Source: Bacillota bacterium (GTDB lineage: Bacteria > Bacillota > Clostridia > Oscillospirales > Acutalibacteraceae). From it: DNA of 5,369 nt. The notes under the pieces were generated by a model that was not told where the DNA came from, did not search any database, and saw only the letters and a list, made by a program, of their open reading frames with translations. Positions 1 to 5,369 of the stretch are shown one piece after another. The stretch lies in assembly GCA_023420245.1 (NCBI GenBank), contig JAEZWL010000245.1, positions 1-5,369 of the forward strand. The letters run 5' to 3'. The position numbers were made by a program, and so were the translations under genes. Every line of letters begins with the position of its first letter. Position 1 is the stretch's first letter.

Positions 1-1
1 C

Positions 2-874
2 GTAACCATGGATGTGGAAATGCCGGATAAAAAGGGTACGGATTTTTTGCGGGAGCTGCTTCCCAAAAAACCGCTGCCGGTGGTATTGGTTAGTTCTGCA
101 AACATCGGTATTTTTGAGGCTCTTGACGTCGGTGCCGTGGATTTCGTCAAAAAGCCGGATATCAAAAACAGCAGGGATTTTCTTCTGTTTTGCAACGAGC
201 TTTCTGTTAAAATTAAAATTGCTTCCTGCGCTAAGGTGAAAAAAACCGAGTCGTTGATTTCCGCAATTCCTATTCCGGCTCTCAAGGCTGAGGGCTCCAA
301 TGAAAGAATTATTGCAATCGGCGCCTCCACAGGAGGAACTGAGGCAACCTTAGAAATATTGAAGCAGCTGCCTTCGGATATTCCCGGAATTGTGATTGTC
401 CAGCATATGCCGGTGGGTTTTACGAAAATGTATGCGGACCGTCTGAACCGGATTTGCAGCTTTACGGTGCTGGAGGCCCAGAACGGAGACCGCGTAGTAC
501 CCGGTCAAGCCTTGATTGCAGCCGGGGATAAGCATATGACTTTGGAAAAGGATTATAGAGGATATTATGTAAAATGTGCCGCCGGCGAAAAGGTGAGCGG
601 TCATTGCCCGTCCGTTGACGTACTGTTCCGGTCTGTAGCAAAGACCGCCGGAAAAAATGCCATTGGGGTCATTCTTACCGGTATGGGAAAGGATGGCGCT
701 AACGGTCTTTTAGAGATGAAGCAAAACGGCGCTTATACCATCGGTCAGGATAAACAATCCTGTGTTGTATACGGAATGCCGATGGTTGCGTATGATATCG
801 GCGCAGTGATCAAGCAGGCGCCATGCCAGTCGATCGCAAGTCTGATTGTTCAAACATTGAACAAAACAAAATAA
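2..874 (+). CDS. cheB: Chemotaxis response regulator protein-glutamate methylesterase CheB, 5'-truncated by window edge
   Basis: CheB hydrolyses glutamyl methyl esters on chemoreceptors and can deamidate receptor glutamines. It acts in the cytoplasm and is activated by phosphorylation from CheA. The frame is open from base 2, so the true start lies upstream. Residues below are counted from the ATG at base 8, which is internal. The receiver domain begins at its phosphoacceptor: Asp2 in MDVEMP. It continues with the switch Ser in VVLVSS (29-30) and the conserved Lys49 in FVKKP. A linker (about 75-98) leads to the methylesterase domain (about 99-288). Its catalytic triad is Ser107 in GASTGG, His133 in VQHMP and Asp229 in GMGKDG. 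The 26- and 96-residue spacings equal those of Salmonella CheB (S164, H190, D286). About 50-55 N-terminal residues are missing. The receiver loop after VSS is shorter than in enterobacterial CheB. A terminator follows directly, so this is the last gene of its operon. Confidence 0.96.
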   Translation, partial: VTMDVEMPDKKGTDFLRELLPKKPLPVVLVSSANIGIFEALDVGAVDFVKKPDIKNSRDFLLFCNELSVKIKIASCAKVKKTESLISAIPIPALKAEGSNERIIAIGASTGGTEATLEILKQLPSDIPGIVIVQHMPVGFTKMYADRLNRICSFTVLEAQNGDRVVPGQALIAAGDKHMTLEKDYRGYYVKCAAGEKVSGHCPSVDVLFRSVAKTAGKNAIGVILTGMGKDGANGLLEMKQNGAYTIGQDKQSCVVYGMPMVAYDIGAVIKQAPCQSIASLIVQTLNKTK

Positions 875-916
875 CCATAAAAAATACCTGTGGCTCTGCC
901 ACAGGTATTTTTATGG
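875..916 (+). terminator. Intrinsic terminator after cheB, possibly bidirectional
   Basis: The inverted repeat begins at the base after the cheB stop codon. The core stem pairs 880-894 with 898-912, 15 perfect base pairs around a TCT loop. It can be extended outward by CCAT/ATGG (875-878 with 913-916) if one A is bulged. The A-run on the left arm and T-run on the right arm give a U-tail in both directions. It separates the cheB operon from the receptor gene downstream. Confidence 0.9.
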
Positions 917-997
917 CGTTCTTACAAAAAAACAAGTGCAGCCAATTAAATGGTAAATATTACAAACTTATTTTTTTTTGCAATACCCAAATAAAGC

Positions 998-1024
998 TAA
1001 ATAATTTGTCGAATTTTACGATAA
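998..1024 (+). promoter_or_regulatory. Sigma-28 (SigD/FliA)-type promoter for mcp1
   Basis: TAAA at 998-1001 is followed after exactly 15 bases by TACGATAA at 1017-1024. The flagellar sigma factor consensus is TAAA-N15-GCCGATAA/T, so the -35 box is perfect and the -10 box keeps CGATAA. Initiation would fall near 1031, giving a leader of about 70 bases. Sigma-28 control of receptor genes is common in motile bacteria. The assignment rests on sequence match and position only. The other DNA between the cheB terminator and this site (917-997) is AT-rich, includes a nine-T run at 971-979, and shows nothing else I can name. Confidence 0.7.
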
Positions 1025-1032
1025 ATATCCTA

Positions 1033-1050
1033 TAGGATGCCTGCGTCCTA
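1033..1050 (+). promoter_or_regulatory. Short stem-loop at the predicted 5' end of the mcp1 leader
   Basis: TAGGATG (1033-1039) pairs with CGTCCTA (1044-1050), including one G-U pair, around a four-base loop. It sits within a few bases of the predicted transcription start, where a hairpin could protect the mRNA 5' end. There is no U-tract after it, so it is not a terminator. I do not recognise a known riboswitch in the leader. Function is inference. Confidence 0.4.
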
Positions 1051-1083
1051 TCAATCATAGAGTGGTAGCTCTCTTATAATTGA

Positions 1084-1094
1084 AAAGGAGTGAT
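1084..1094 (+). promoter_or_regulatory. Ribosome binding site of mcp1
   Basis: AAAGGAGTGAT lacks only one G of the full anti-Shine-Dalgarno complement (AAAGGAGGTGAT). Nine bases separate GGAG from the ATG at 1100, which fixes that codon as the start. Confidence 0.85.
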
Positions 1095-1099
1095 GAGAT

Positions 1100-3175
1100 A
1101 TGAAAAGAGTAGTTAAACCAAAGGTGAAATCGATTAAAAGGGCATTTTTGCTCGGGATGCTGGGATTGACCCTGTCGGTCAGTGTTTTGTCCGGAGTGGC
1201 GTCCGCCACAATCCTGAACAATTACAGCCAGAAGAGCATGGATGACGAGGTTCGTATTGCTTCTAAGGCTTACAGCCAGACTGTTGAAAATAAAATTGTT
1301 CAATATAAAATGATGGTTGAACAAATCGCAGCGAACGACAATATTGTCAACAGTGCGTTATCTCAGGAAAATCTGCAAAACGTAAAAGATGAACAGGCAA
1401 AAATGTATGGTTTTTTATCGGTTAGTACGGCCGACGATAAAGGGCAAACCGATGTTCCAGGAGTCAATATCAGCGATAGGGAATATTTTAAGCAGGCCAT
1501 GAGTGGAAAAACTTATTTATCCAGCCCGGTTATCAGCAAAAAGGATAATAAGGCGGCGATCTATATCGCAACGAAGCTGAGAACGACCGACAAGAAAAGC
1601 GGAATTGTATTCGTTGGATTAAGCTGTGATACGTTTAGCTCAATGCTGGACAATATAACGGTCGGAGAGACAGGCTATGCCTTTGTTATGGATAAAACGG
1701 GAACTGTTGTCGCTCACAAAGACAGAAATTATACCAATCAGATCACGAATTATCTGGATAAGGCAAAGGAAAACGGCAGCTTTGCAGATGTAGCGGATTT
1801 GACAAAGAATATGATTAGCCTGAAAACCGGAAGTCAGACCTATACCATCAACGGCAGCCAGAATTATGCCGCTTATTGTCCGATCGCGGATACGGACGGC
1901 TGGTCCATTGGCGTAACCGCAAGAGTATCGGAAATGAAGAAAGAGTACTATGCCTCCATTTTTTTGAATGTCGGTATTACGGTGCTATTTATCCTGCTTT
2001 CTCTTTTTATTGCTTTTCGGATTGCAAATCCCATTGTAAACCCGATTATCAAACTGGTGAAACGCATCGAAGGCCTTGCGGAGGGCGACCTTCATTCCGA
2101 AGTGCCTCAGGTGAACACAAATGATGAAATCGGCACCCTGTCCAGGTCTTTTTCCTCAACGGTGAATATACTGAACGGGTATGTAAGTGAAATATCGTTG
2201 ATGCTGAAAAGCCTTGAGGACGGGGATTGCACGGTGGAAACGAAGCAGAATTACAAGGGCGACTTTGTTGAGATTAAGGGTGCGCTGAATGCGGTGGTTT
2301 CCAATCTGAATACTATGATATCCAACATCAATATGTCCGCAGAACAGGTTGCCACCGGAGCCGAGCAGGTATCCAGCGCGTCGCAGGCATTGTCGCAGGG
2401 CGCTACGGAGCAGGCAAGCTCCATTGAGGAGCTTTCCGCTTCCCTTACGGAAATTGCCGCAAATGTAAACAACAATGCAGCCAACGCAGCAAAAGCGAAC
2501 CAGCTTTCGACAGAAGCTTTCGGTGAAGTCAGGCGCGGGAACGAACAGATGCAGCAGATGGTTGAGGCGATGTCCGAAATCAGTGAAACCTCAAACGAAA
2601 TCGGTAAAATTATTAAAACCATCGAAGACATCGCGTTCCAAACCAATATTCTGGCTTTGAACGCCGCAGTTGAGGCAGCACGCGCGGGCGAGGCTGGCAA
2701 AGGCTTCGCAGTGGTGGCAGATGAAGTGAGAAATCTTGCCAGCAAGAGCGCGGAAGCCGCGAAAAACACGACCGCACTGATTGAAAATTCACTCCGAGCG
2801 GTGGAAAACGGAAGCAGAATTGCGGACAATACGGCAAAATCTCTCAATATTATTATTGAAGCCACGCAAAAAACGACAGACCTAATCGGAGAAATCTCAA
2901 CTGCCTCCAACGAGCAGGCGACCTCGATGAATCAGGTTACCGTCGGTGTAGACCAAATCTCCGCGGTAGTGCAGACGAACTCGGCAACCAGCGAAGAAAG
3001 CGCCGCCACCAGCCAAGAGCTTAGCAGTCAGGCACAGATTCTTAAAGAGACGCTGTCACAGTATAAACTGAAAAAACCCCGGTCGCCGATGGAGGATGCC
3101 GATGAGGCTTCTGATTTGCCGGCAAATTATGATAATGTTTTCCCAGAAAAAGAACAAACGAACAATAAGTATTAA
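1100..3175 (+). CDS. Methyl-accepting chemotaxis protein with double-Cache-like extracellular sensor (MCP1)
   Basis: This is a complete 691-residue inner-membrane chemoreceptor that controls CheA through CheW. A basic N-tail precedes membrane helix 1 (about 15-37). Residues 40-280 form the extracellular sensor, with the dCache_1-like signature DREYF (126-130), GKTYLSSPVIS (136-146), an Asp177 and DTDGW (264-268). Membrane helix 2 is about 285-308. HAMP follows (about 309-360), then a second HAMP-like segment with GDC (375-377) and NYKGDF (384-389). The coiled-coil hairpin spans about 411-655, with its tip at IAFQTNILALNAA (511-523) and AARAGE (526-531). Methylation-site matches lie at E443/E444, E632/E633 and Q639/E640. 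The acidic, disordered-looking tail (657-691) has no CheR-tethering NWETF-like end. The ligand is unknown: the aromatic positions expected in amino-acid-binding dCache domains are only partly kept (Y129, F130, V144). It has its own promoter and terminator. Confidence 0.95.
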   Translation: MKRVVKPKVKSIKRAFLLGMLGLTLSVSVLSGVASATILNNYSQKSMDDEVRIASKAYSQTVENKIVQYKMMVEQIAANDNIVNSALSQENLQNVKDEQAKMYGFLSVSTADDKGQTDVPGVNISDREYFKQAMSGKTYLSSPVISKKDNKAAIYIATKLRTTDKKSGIVFVGLSCDTFSSMLDNITVGETGYAFVMDKTGTVVAHKDRNYTNQITNYLDKAKENGSFADVADLTKNMISLKTGSQTYTINGSQNYAAYCPIADTDGWSIGVTARVSEMKKEYYASIFLNVGITVLFILLSLFIAFRIANPIVNPIIKLVKRIEGLAEGDLHSEVPQVNTNDEIGTLSRSFSSTVNILNGYVSEISLMLKSLEDGDCTVETKQNYKGDFVEIKGALNAVVSNLNTMISNINMSAEQVATGAEQVSSASQALSQGATEQASSIEELSASLTEIAANVNNNAANAAKANQLSTEAFGEVRRGNEQMQQMVEAMSEISETSNEIGKIIKTIEDIAFQTNILALNAAVEAARAGEAGKGFAVVADEVRNLASKSAEAAKNTTALIENSLRAVENGSRIADNTAKSLNIIIEATQKTTDLIGEISTASNEQATSMNQVTVGVDQISAVVQTNSATSEESAATSQELSSQAQILKETLSQYKLKKPRSPMEDADEASDLPANYDNVFPEKEQTNNKY

Positions 3176-3191
3176 TATAAAAATATTTTTT

Positions 3192-3219
3192 CTCCCGGAC
3201 GCCGTCCGGGAGTTTTTTT
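3192..3219 (+). terminator. Intrinsic terminator after mcp1
   Basis: CTCCCGGAC (3192-3200) pairs perfectly with GTCCGGGAG (3204-3212), nine mostly G-C pairs around a GCC loop. Seven T follow directly (3213-3219). It lies 16 bases after the mcp1 stop codon and should isolate mcp1 from mcp2. Confidence 0.95.
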
Positions 3220-3343
3220 GTCCTTAAAAACAAATCAGACCAATGGTTGCATGTAGATATTATACAAATTATTTTTATACATGATAATTATTTATTGCAA
3301 ATAAATTAAATGACTTCTTAATAAATATTTTTTAAATACATAT
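3220..3343 (+). other. AT-rich intergenic DNA with no recognisable gene
   Basis: This stretch between the mcp1 terminator and the mcp2 promoter is strongly AT-rich with many short A and T runs. I see no coding frame with a ribosome binding site and no RNA gene. The only structure is a weak inverted repeat, CATGTA at 3250-3255 and TACATG at 3278-3283, 22 bases apart. That is short enough to be chance in such DNA. Confidence 0.6.
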
Positions 3344-3369
3344 TAATTTTTTAAAAATCTGGCCGATAC
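3344..3369 (+). promoter_or_regulatory. Sigma-28 (SigD/FliA)-type promoter for mcp2
   Basis: TAAT at 3344-3347, then 14 bases, then GCCGATAC at 3362-3369. The -10 box matches seven of eight consensus positions and the -35 box three of four. The distance from the -10 box to the start codon (73 bases) almost equals that for mcp1 (75 bases), which supports both calls. An alternative is a sigma-A -10 box, TATAAT at 3383-3388. It has no good -35 partner at the right spacing. Confidence 0.6.
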
Positions 3370-3390
3370 GTAATTTGAGTTGTATAATTA

Positions 3391-3407
3391 TTACCTGATG
3401 CAGGTGA
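3391..3407 (+). promoter_or_regulatory. Short stem-loop in the mcp2 leader
   Basis: ACCTG (3393-3397) pairs with CAGGT (3401-3405) around an ATG triplet. A U-G and a U-A pair extend the stem outward. It lies in the proximal part of the predicted leader, similar in position but not in sequence to the mcp1 leader hairpin. With only five strong pairs, it may be chance. Confidence 0.3.
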
Positions 3408-3423
3408 AGAAATTACGGTCGTT

Positions 3424-3432
3424 AGGAAAGGA
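3424..3432 (+). promoter_or_regulatory. Ribosome binding site of mcp2
   Basis: AGGAAAGGA has two purine-rich cores. The second, AAAGGA (3427-3432), ends ten bases before the ATG at 3443. That start also gives a protein whose first residues line up with MCP1 without gaps. Confidence 0.8.
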
Positions 3433-3442
3433 ACGTGATTTT

Positions 3443-5369
3443 ATGAGGAAAAGTGAAAAGGAAAAATCCAGATCGATTAAAAGAACGCTTTTAATCGGAA
3501 TGACGGGCTTGACCGTCGCAGTCTGCCTTATTTGCGGAGTGGCAAACGGGGCGGTACTTTACAGCAATAACAACAAAGGGATGGAGGATGAAACAGCTCT
3601 CGCGTCCAGCGCCTACAGTCAGGCGGTGCAAACCAAGATTAACCAGTATAAAATGTCGATTGAACAAATCGCGGCAAACGATACCATTACAGCAAATCCA
3701 ATGTTTGTCGTGAATATATGGTCAACCAAAGAAAGGCTTGCAGAGCAACACGGCTTTTCTAAAATTTATTTGGCGGATAAAACAGGAAAAACAGAAGTAG
3801 ACGGCGTCAACATTGCCGACCGCGATTACTTTAAGCAGGCGATGAGCGGTAAAACCTGTATTTCAAGCCCGGTGATCAGCCGGATTGATCAAAAGCAGGT
3901 TGTTTTTGTTGCCGCGAAGGTAAATAATATTACTGAATATGAAGGGATTGTTTTTGGCGAGCTAAGTATCGATACGTTCAGCTCGATGGTTGATAAAGCG
4001 ACCATTGGTTCATCCGGTTACAGCTTTATTACCGACAGCTCGGGTACGATTATCGCGCACCATATTAGAAAAGACGTTACAGATGCGGTAAACTATATTG
4101 AAAAAGGGAAAAAGGATTCTTCGCTTAGCGGAATTGCCTCCGTCGTAAAGAGCATGACTTCCGGTAAGACCGGCGCTCAAACCGTCATGCTCGACGGCGC
4201 TGAGCAATATATTCATTATACGCCGATTCCGGATACGGACGGCTGGTCCCTTGCGGTATCGGCTAAAAAATCAGAAATGATGGCTGGATTTTATAAGGCG
4301 GTCGGGATTACAGTCGGGATTACACTGCTGTTGATGCTGCTGACGTGCCTGATTGCTTTCCGCGTAGCCGCTCCAATTGCCAATCCCATTGTCAGTGTGG
4401 GGAAACGGATTGAAAAGCTGTCGGAAGGAGACCTGCATTCTGAGGTTCCCGAAGTACACAGCCAGAATGAAATCGGAATTTTGTCAAAGTCGTTTTCCAG
4501 TACCGTCACAACGCTGAATTCCTATGTGAGCGAGATTTCTACCGTGCTGGACAGTCTCGCCGCGGGAGACTGCACAATCAACACATACCAGAACTACAAG
4601 GGCGATTTTCAGGAGATTAAAACATCTCTGAATACAATTATTACGAACTTGAATGATATTTTTACAAGGATTAATGATTCTGCCGAACAGGTATCTACAA
4701 GCGCGCAGCAGGTAGCGGGAGCTTCTCAGGCACTCTCCGAGGGCGCGACCGAGCAGGCGAGCTCTATTCAAGAGCTTTCGGCATCTCTGACAGAAGTCGG
4801 AATTGATGTGAGCAAAAATGCGGAAAATGCCAAAATAGCGAGTGGGCTTTCGCAGGAAGCTACTCTGGAGGTGGCCCGTGGGAACGATAAAATGCAGCTC
4901 ATGGTTTCGGCAATGTCCGATATCAGCCAGTCATCCAGGCAAATCGGAAAAATAATCAAGACGATCGAAGATATTGCGTTCCAGACCAATATTTTGGCAC
5001 TGAACGCGGCCGTGGAAGCGGCCCGCGCCGGTGTAGCGGGCAAAGGCTTCGCGGTGGTTGCGGATGAGGTGAGAAATCTTGCCAGCAAGAGCGCGCAGGC
5101 TGCGAAAAACACCACGGCGCTGATTCAAACCTCCATGAATGCGGTGGATAACGGCACCAAAATTGCGGATGATACGGCAAAATCGTTGCAGACGATTATT
5201 GAAACAACCCGAAAAACCTCCGATTTAATCTCAAAGATTTCCGAAGCGTCAAATAAGCAGGCGATTTCCATCAATGAGATTAATCTTGGCGTTGACCGGA
5301 TTTCCGCCGTAGTACAGAATAATTCCGCGACCAGTGAGCAAAGCGCCGCGACCAGCGAGCAGCTGAAGG
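3443..5369 (+). CDS. Methyl-accepting chemotaxis protein, tandem paralogue of the upstream receptor (MCP2), 3'-truncated by window edge
   Basis: The frame from ATG 3443 stays open for 642 codons to the last base. By comparison with MCP1 about 50 codons are missing. It is a membrane chemoreceptor signalling to CheA/CheW. Domains fall at the same residues as in MCP1: basic N-tail with SIKR (11-14), membrane helix 1 (15-37), dCache-like sensor (40-280; DRDYF 126-130, Asp177, DTDGW 264-268), membrane helix 2 (285-308), HAMP with EGDLHSEVP (328-336), HAMP-like segment with NYKGDF (384-389), and the signalling hairpin with its tip at 508-550. Identity to MCP1 is about 59% overall with no gaps. It is lowest at residues 81-111 and complete over 501-530. 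Differences worth noting are Val531 at the tip where MCP1 and Tsr have Glu, Cys139 for Tyr139 in the sensor, and Q443/E444, E632/Q633 and E639/Q640 at methylation sites. The ligand is unknown. Confidence 0.95.
   Translation, partial: MRKSEKEKSRSIKRTLLIGMTGLTVAVCLICGVANGAVLYSNNNKGMEDETALASSAYSQAVQTKINQYKMSIEQIAANDTITANPMFVVNIWSTKERLAEQHGFSKIYLADKTGKTEVDGVNIADRDYFKQAMSGKTCISSPVISRIDQKQVVFVAAKVNNITEYEGIVFGELSIDTFSSMVDKATIGSSGYSFITDSSGTIIAHHIRKDVTDAVNYIEKGKKDSSLSGIASVVKSMTSGKTGAQTVMLDGAEQYIHYTPIPDTDGWSLAVSAKKSEMMAGFYKAVGITVGITLLLMLLTCLIAFRVAAPIANPIVSVGKRIEKLSEGDLHSEVPEVHSQNEIGILSKSFSSTVTTLNSYVSEISTVLDSLAAGDCTINTYQNYKGDFQEIKTSLNTIITNLNDIFTRINDSAEQVSTSAQQVAGASQALSEGATEQASSIQELSASLTEVGIDVSKNAENAKIASGLSQEATLEVARGNDKMQLMVSAMSDISQSSRQIGKIIKTIEDIAFQTNILALNAAVEAARAGVAGKGFAVVADEVRNLASKSAQAAKNTTALIQTSMNAVDNGTKIADDTAKSLQTIIETTRKTSDLISKISEASNKQAISINEINLGVDRISAVVQNNSATSEQSAATSEQLK

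Noticed and set aside
823..1035. Small + strand open frame overlapping the cheB end
   Set aside because: It runs in another frame through the cheB tail, the terminator hairpin and the sigma-28-like promoter, and has no ribosome binding site.
1025..1099. Possible cyclic-di-GMP (GEMM) riboswitch in the mcp1 leader, suggested by GGTAGC near 1064
   Set aside because: The rest of the GEMM core is missing and the leader is too short for the two-helix fold. The match is a common hexamer.
2251..2910. Long antisense open frame (219 codons) inside mcp1, with a similar one inside mcp2 (4768-5115)
   Set aside because: Both are mirror frames of the alanine-rich coiled-coil signalling domain. They resemble each other only because the sense strands are conserved. 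No ribosome binding site or promoter is evident.
3250..3283. Inverted repeat CATGTA/TACATG as a regulator operator
   Set aside because: Six-base arms 22 bases apart in very AT-rich DNA are expected by chance, and the mcp1 upstream region has no counterpart.
3720..3722. Possible disruption of mcp2, because no complete frame ends inside the window
   Set aside because: Reading every codon from 3443 to 5369 shows no stop or frameshift. The gene is simply cut by the window edge.

Overview
The window is a piece of a chemotaxis locus. All genes lie on the + strand: the 3' part of cheB, one complete methyl-accepting chemotaxis protein (MCP) gene, and a second, closely related MCP gene that runs off the right edge. 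The organism looks like a motile, Gram-positive, low-to-mid GC bacterium of the Clostridia. The grounds are strong AGGAG-type ribosome binding sites, AT-rich intergenic DNA, long-stem U-tailed terminators, and receptor signalling tips of a type I associate with clostridia. I cannot name a genus from the sequence alone.

Layout: bases 2-874 hold cheB, lacking roughly its first 50 codons. A near-perfect hairpin starting directly after the stop codon (875-916) closes that transcription unit. A 225-base gap then carries a good flagellar sigma-28/sigma-D type promoter (998-1024), a short leader hairpin and a strong RBS for mcp1 (1100-3175, 691 aa). A strong terminator (3192-3219) ends mcp1. A 267-base AT-rich gap follows, with a second, weaker sigma-28-like promoter (3344-3369), another leader hairpin and an RBS. 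mcp2 (3443-5369, 642 codons visible, no stop reached) fills the rest.

The two receptors align without a single gap over all 642 shared residues, at about 59% identity by hand count (378/642). They are an old tandem duplication. The periplasmic-side sensor is about 48% identical and the signalling region from residue 411 on about 73%, so the pair probably senses different ligands and feeds the same CheA/CheW core.

How the parts fit: the receptors carry a double-Cache-like extracellular sensor, two membrane helices, HAMP and a methylated coiled-coil hairpin. CheB removes methyl groups from receptor glutamates (and can deamidate glutamines) to reset sensitivity. The separate promoters suggest the receptors are made with the flagellar late-gene regulon rather than from the cheB operon. 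I found no mobile element, CRISPR array, RNA gene or clearly new system. The interest lies in the duplicated receptor pair and the differences between its copies.
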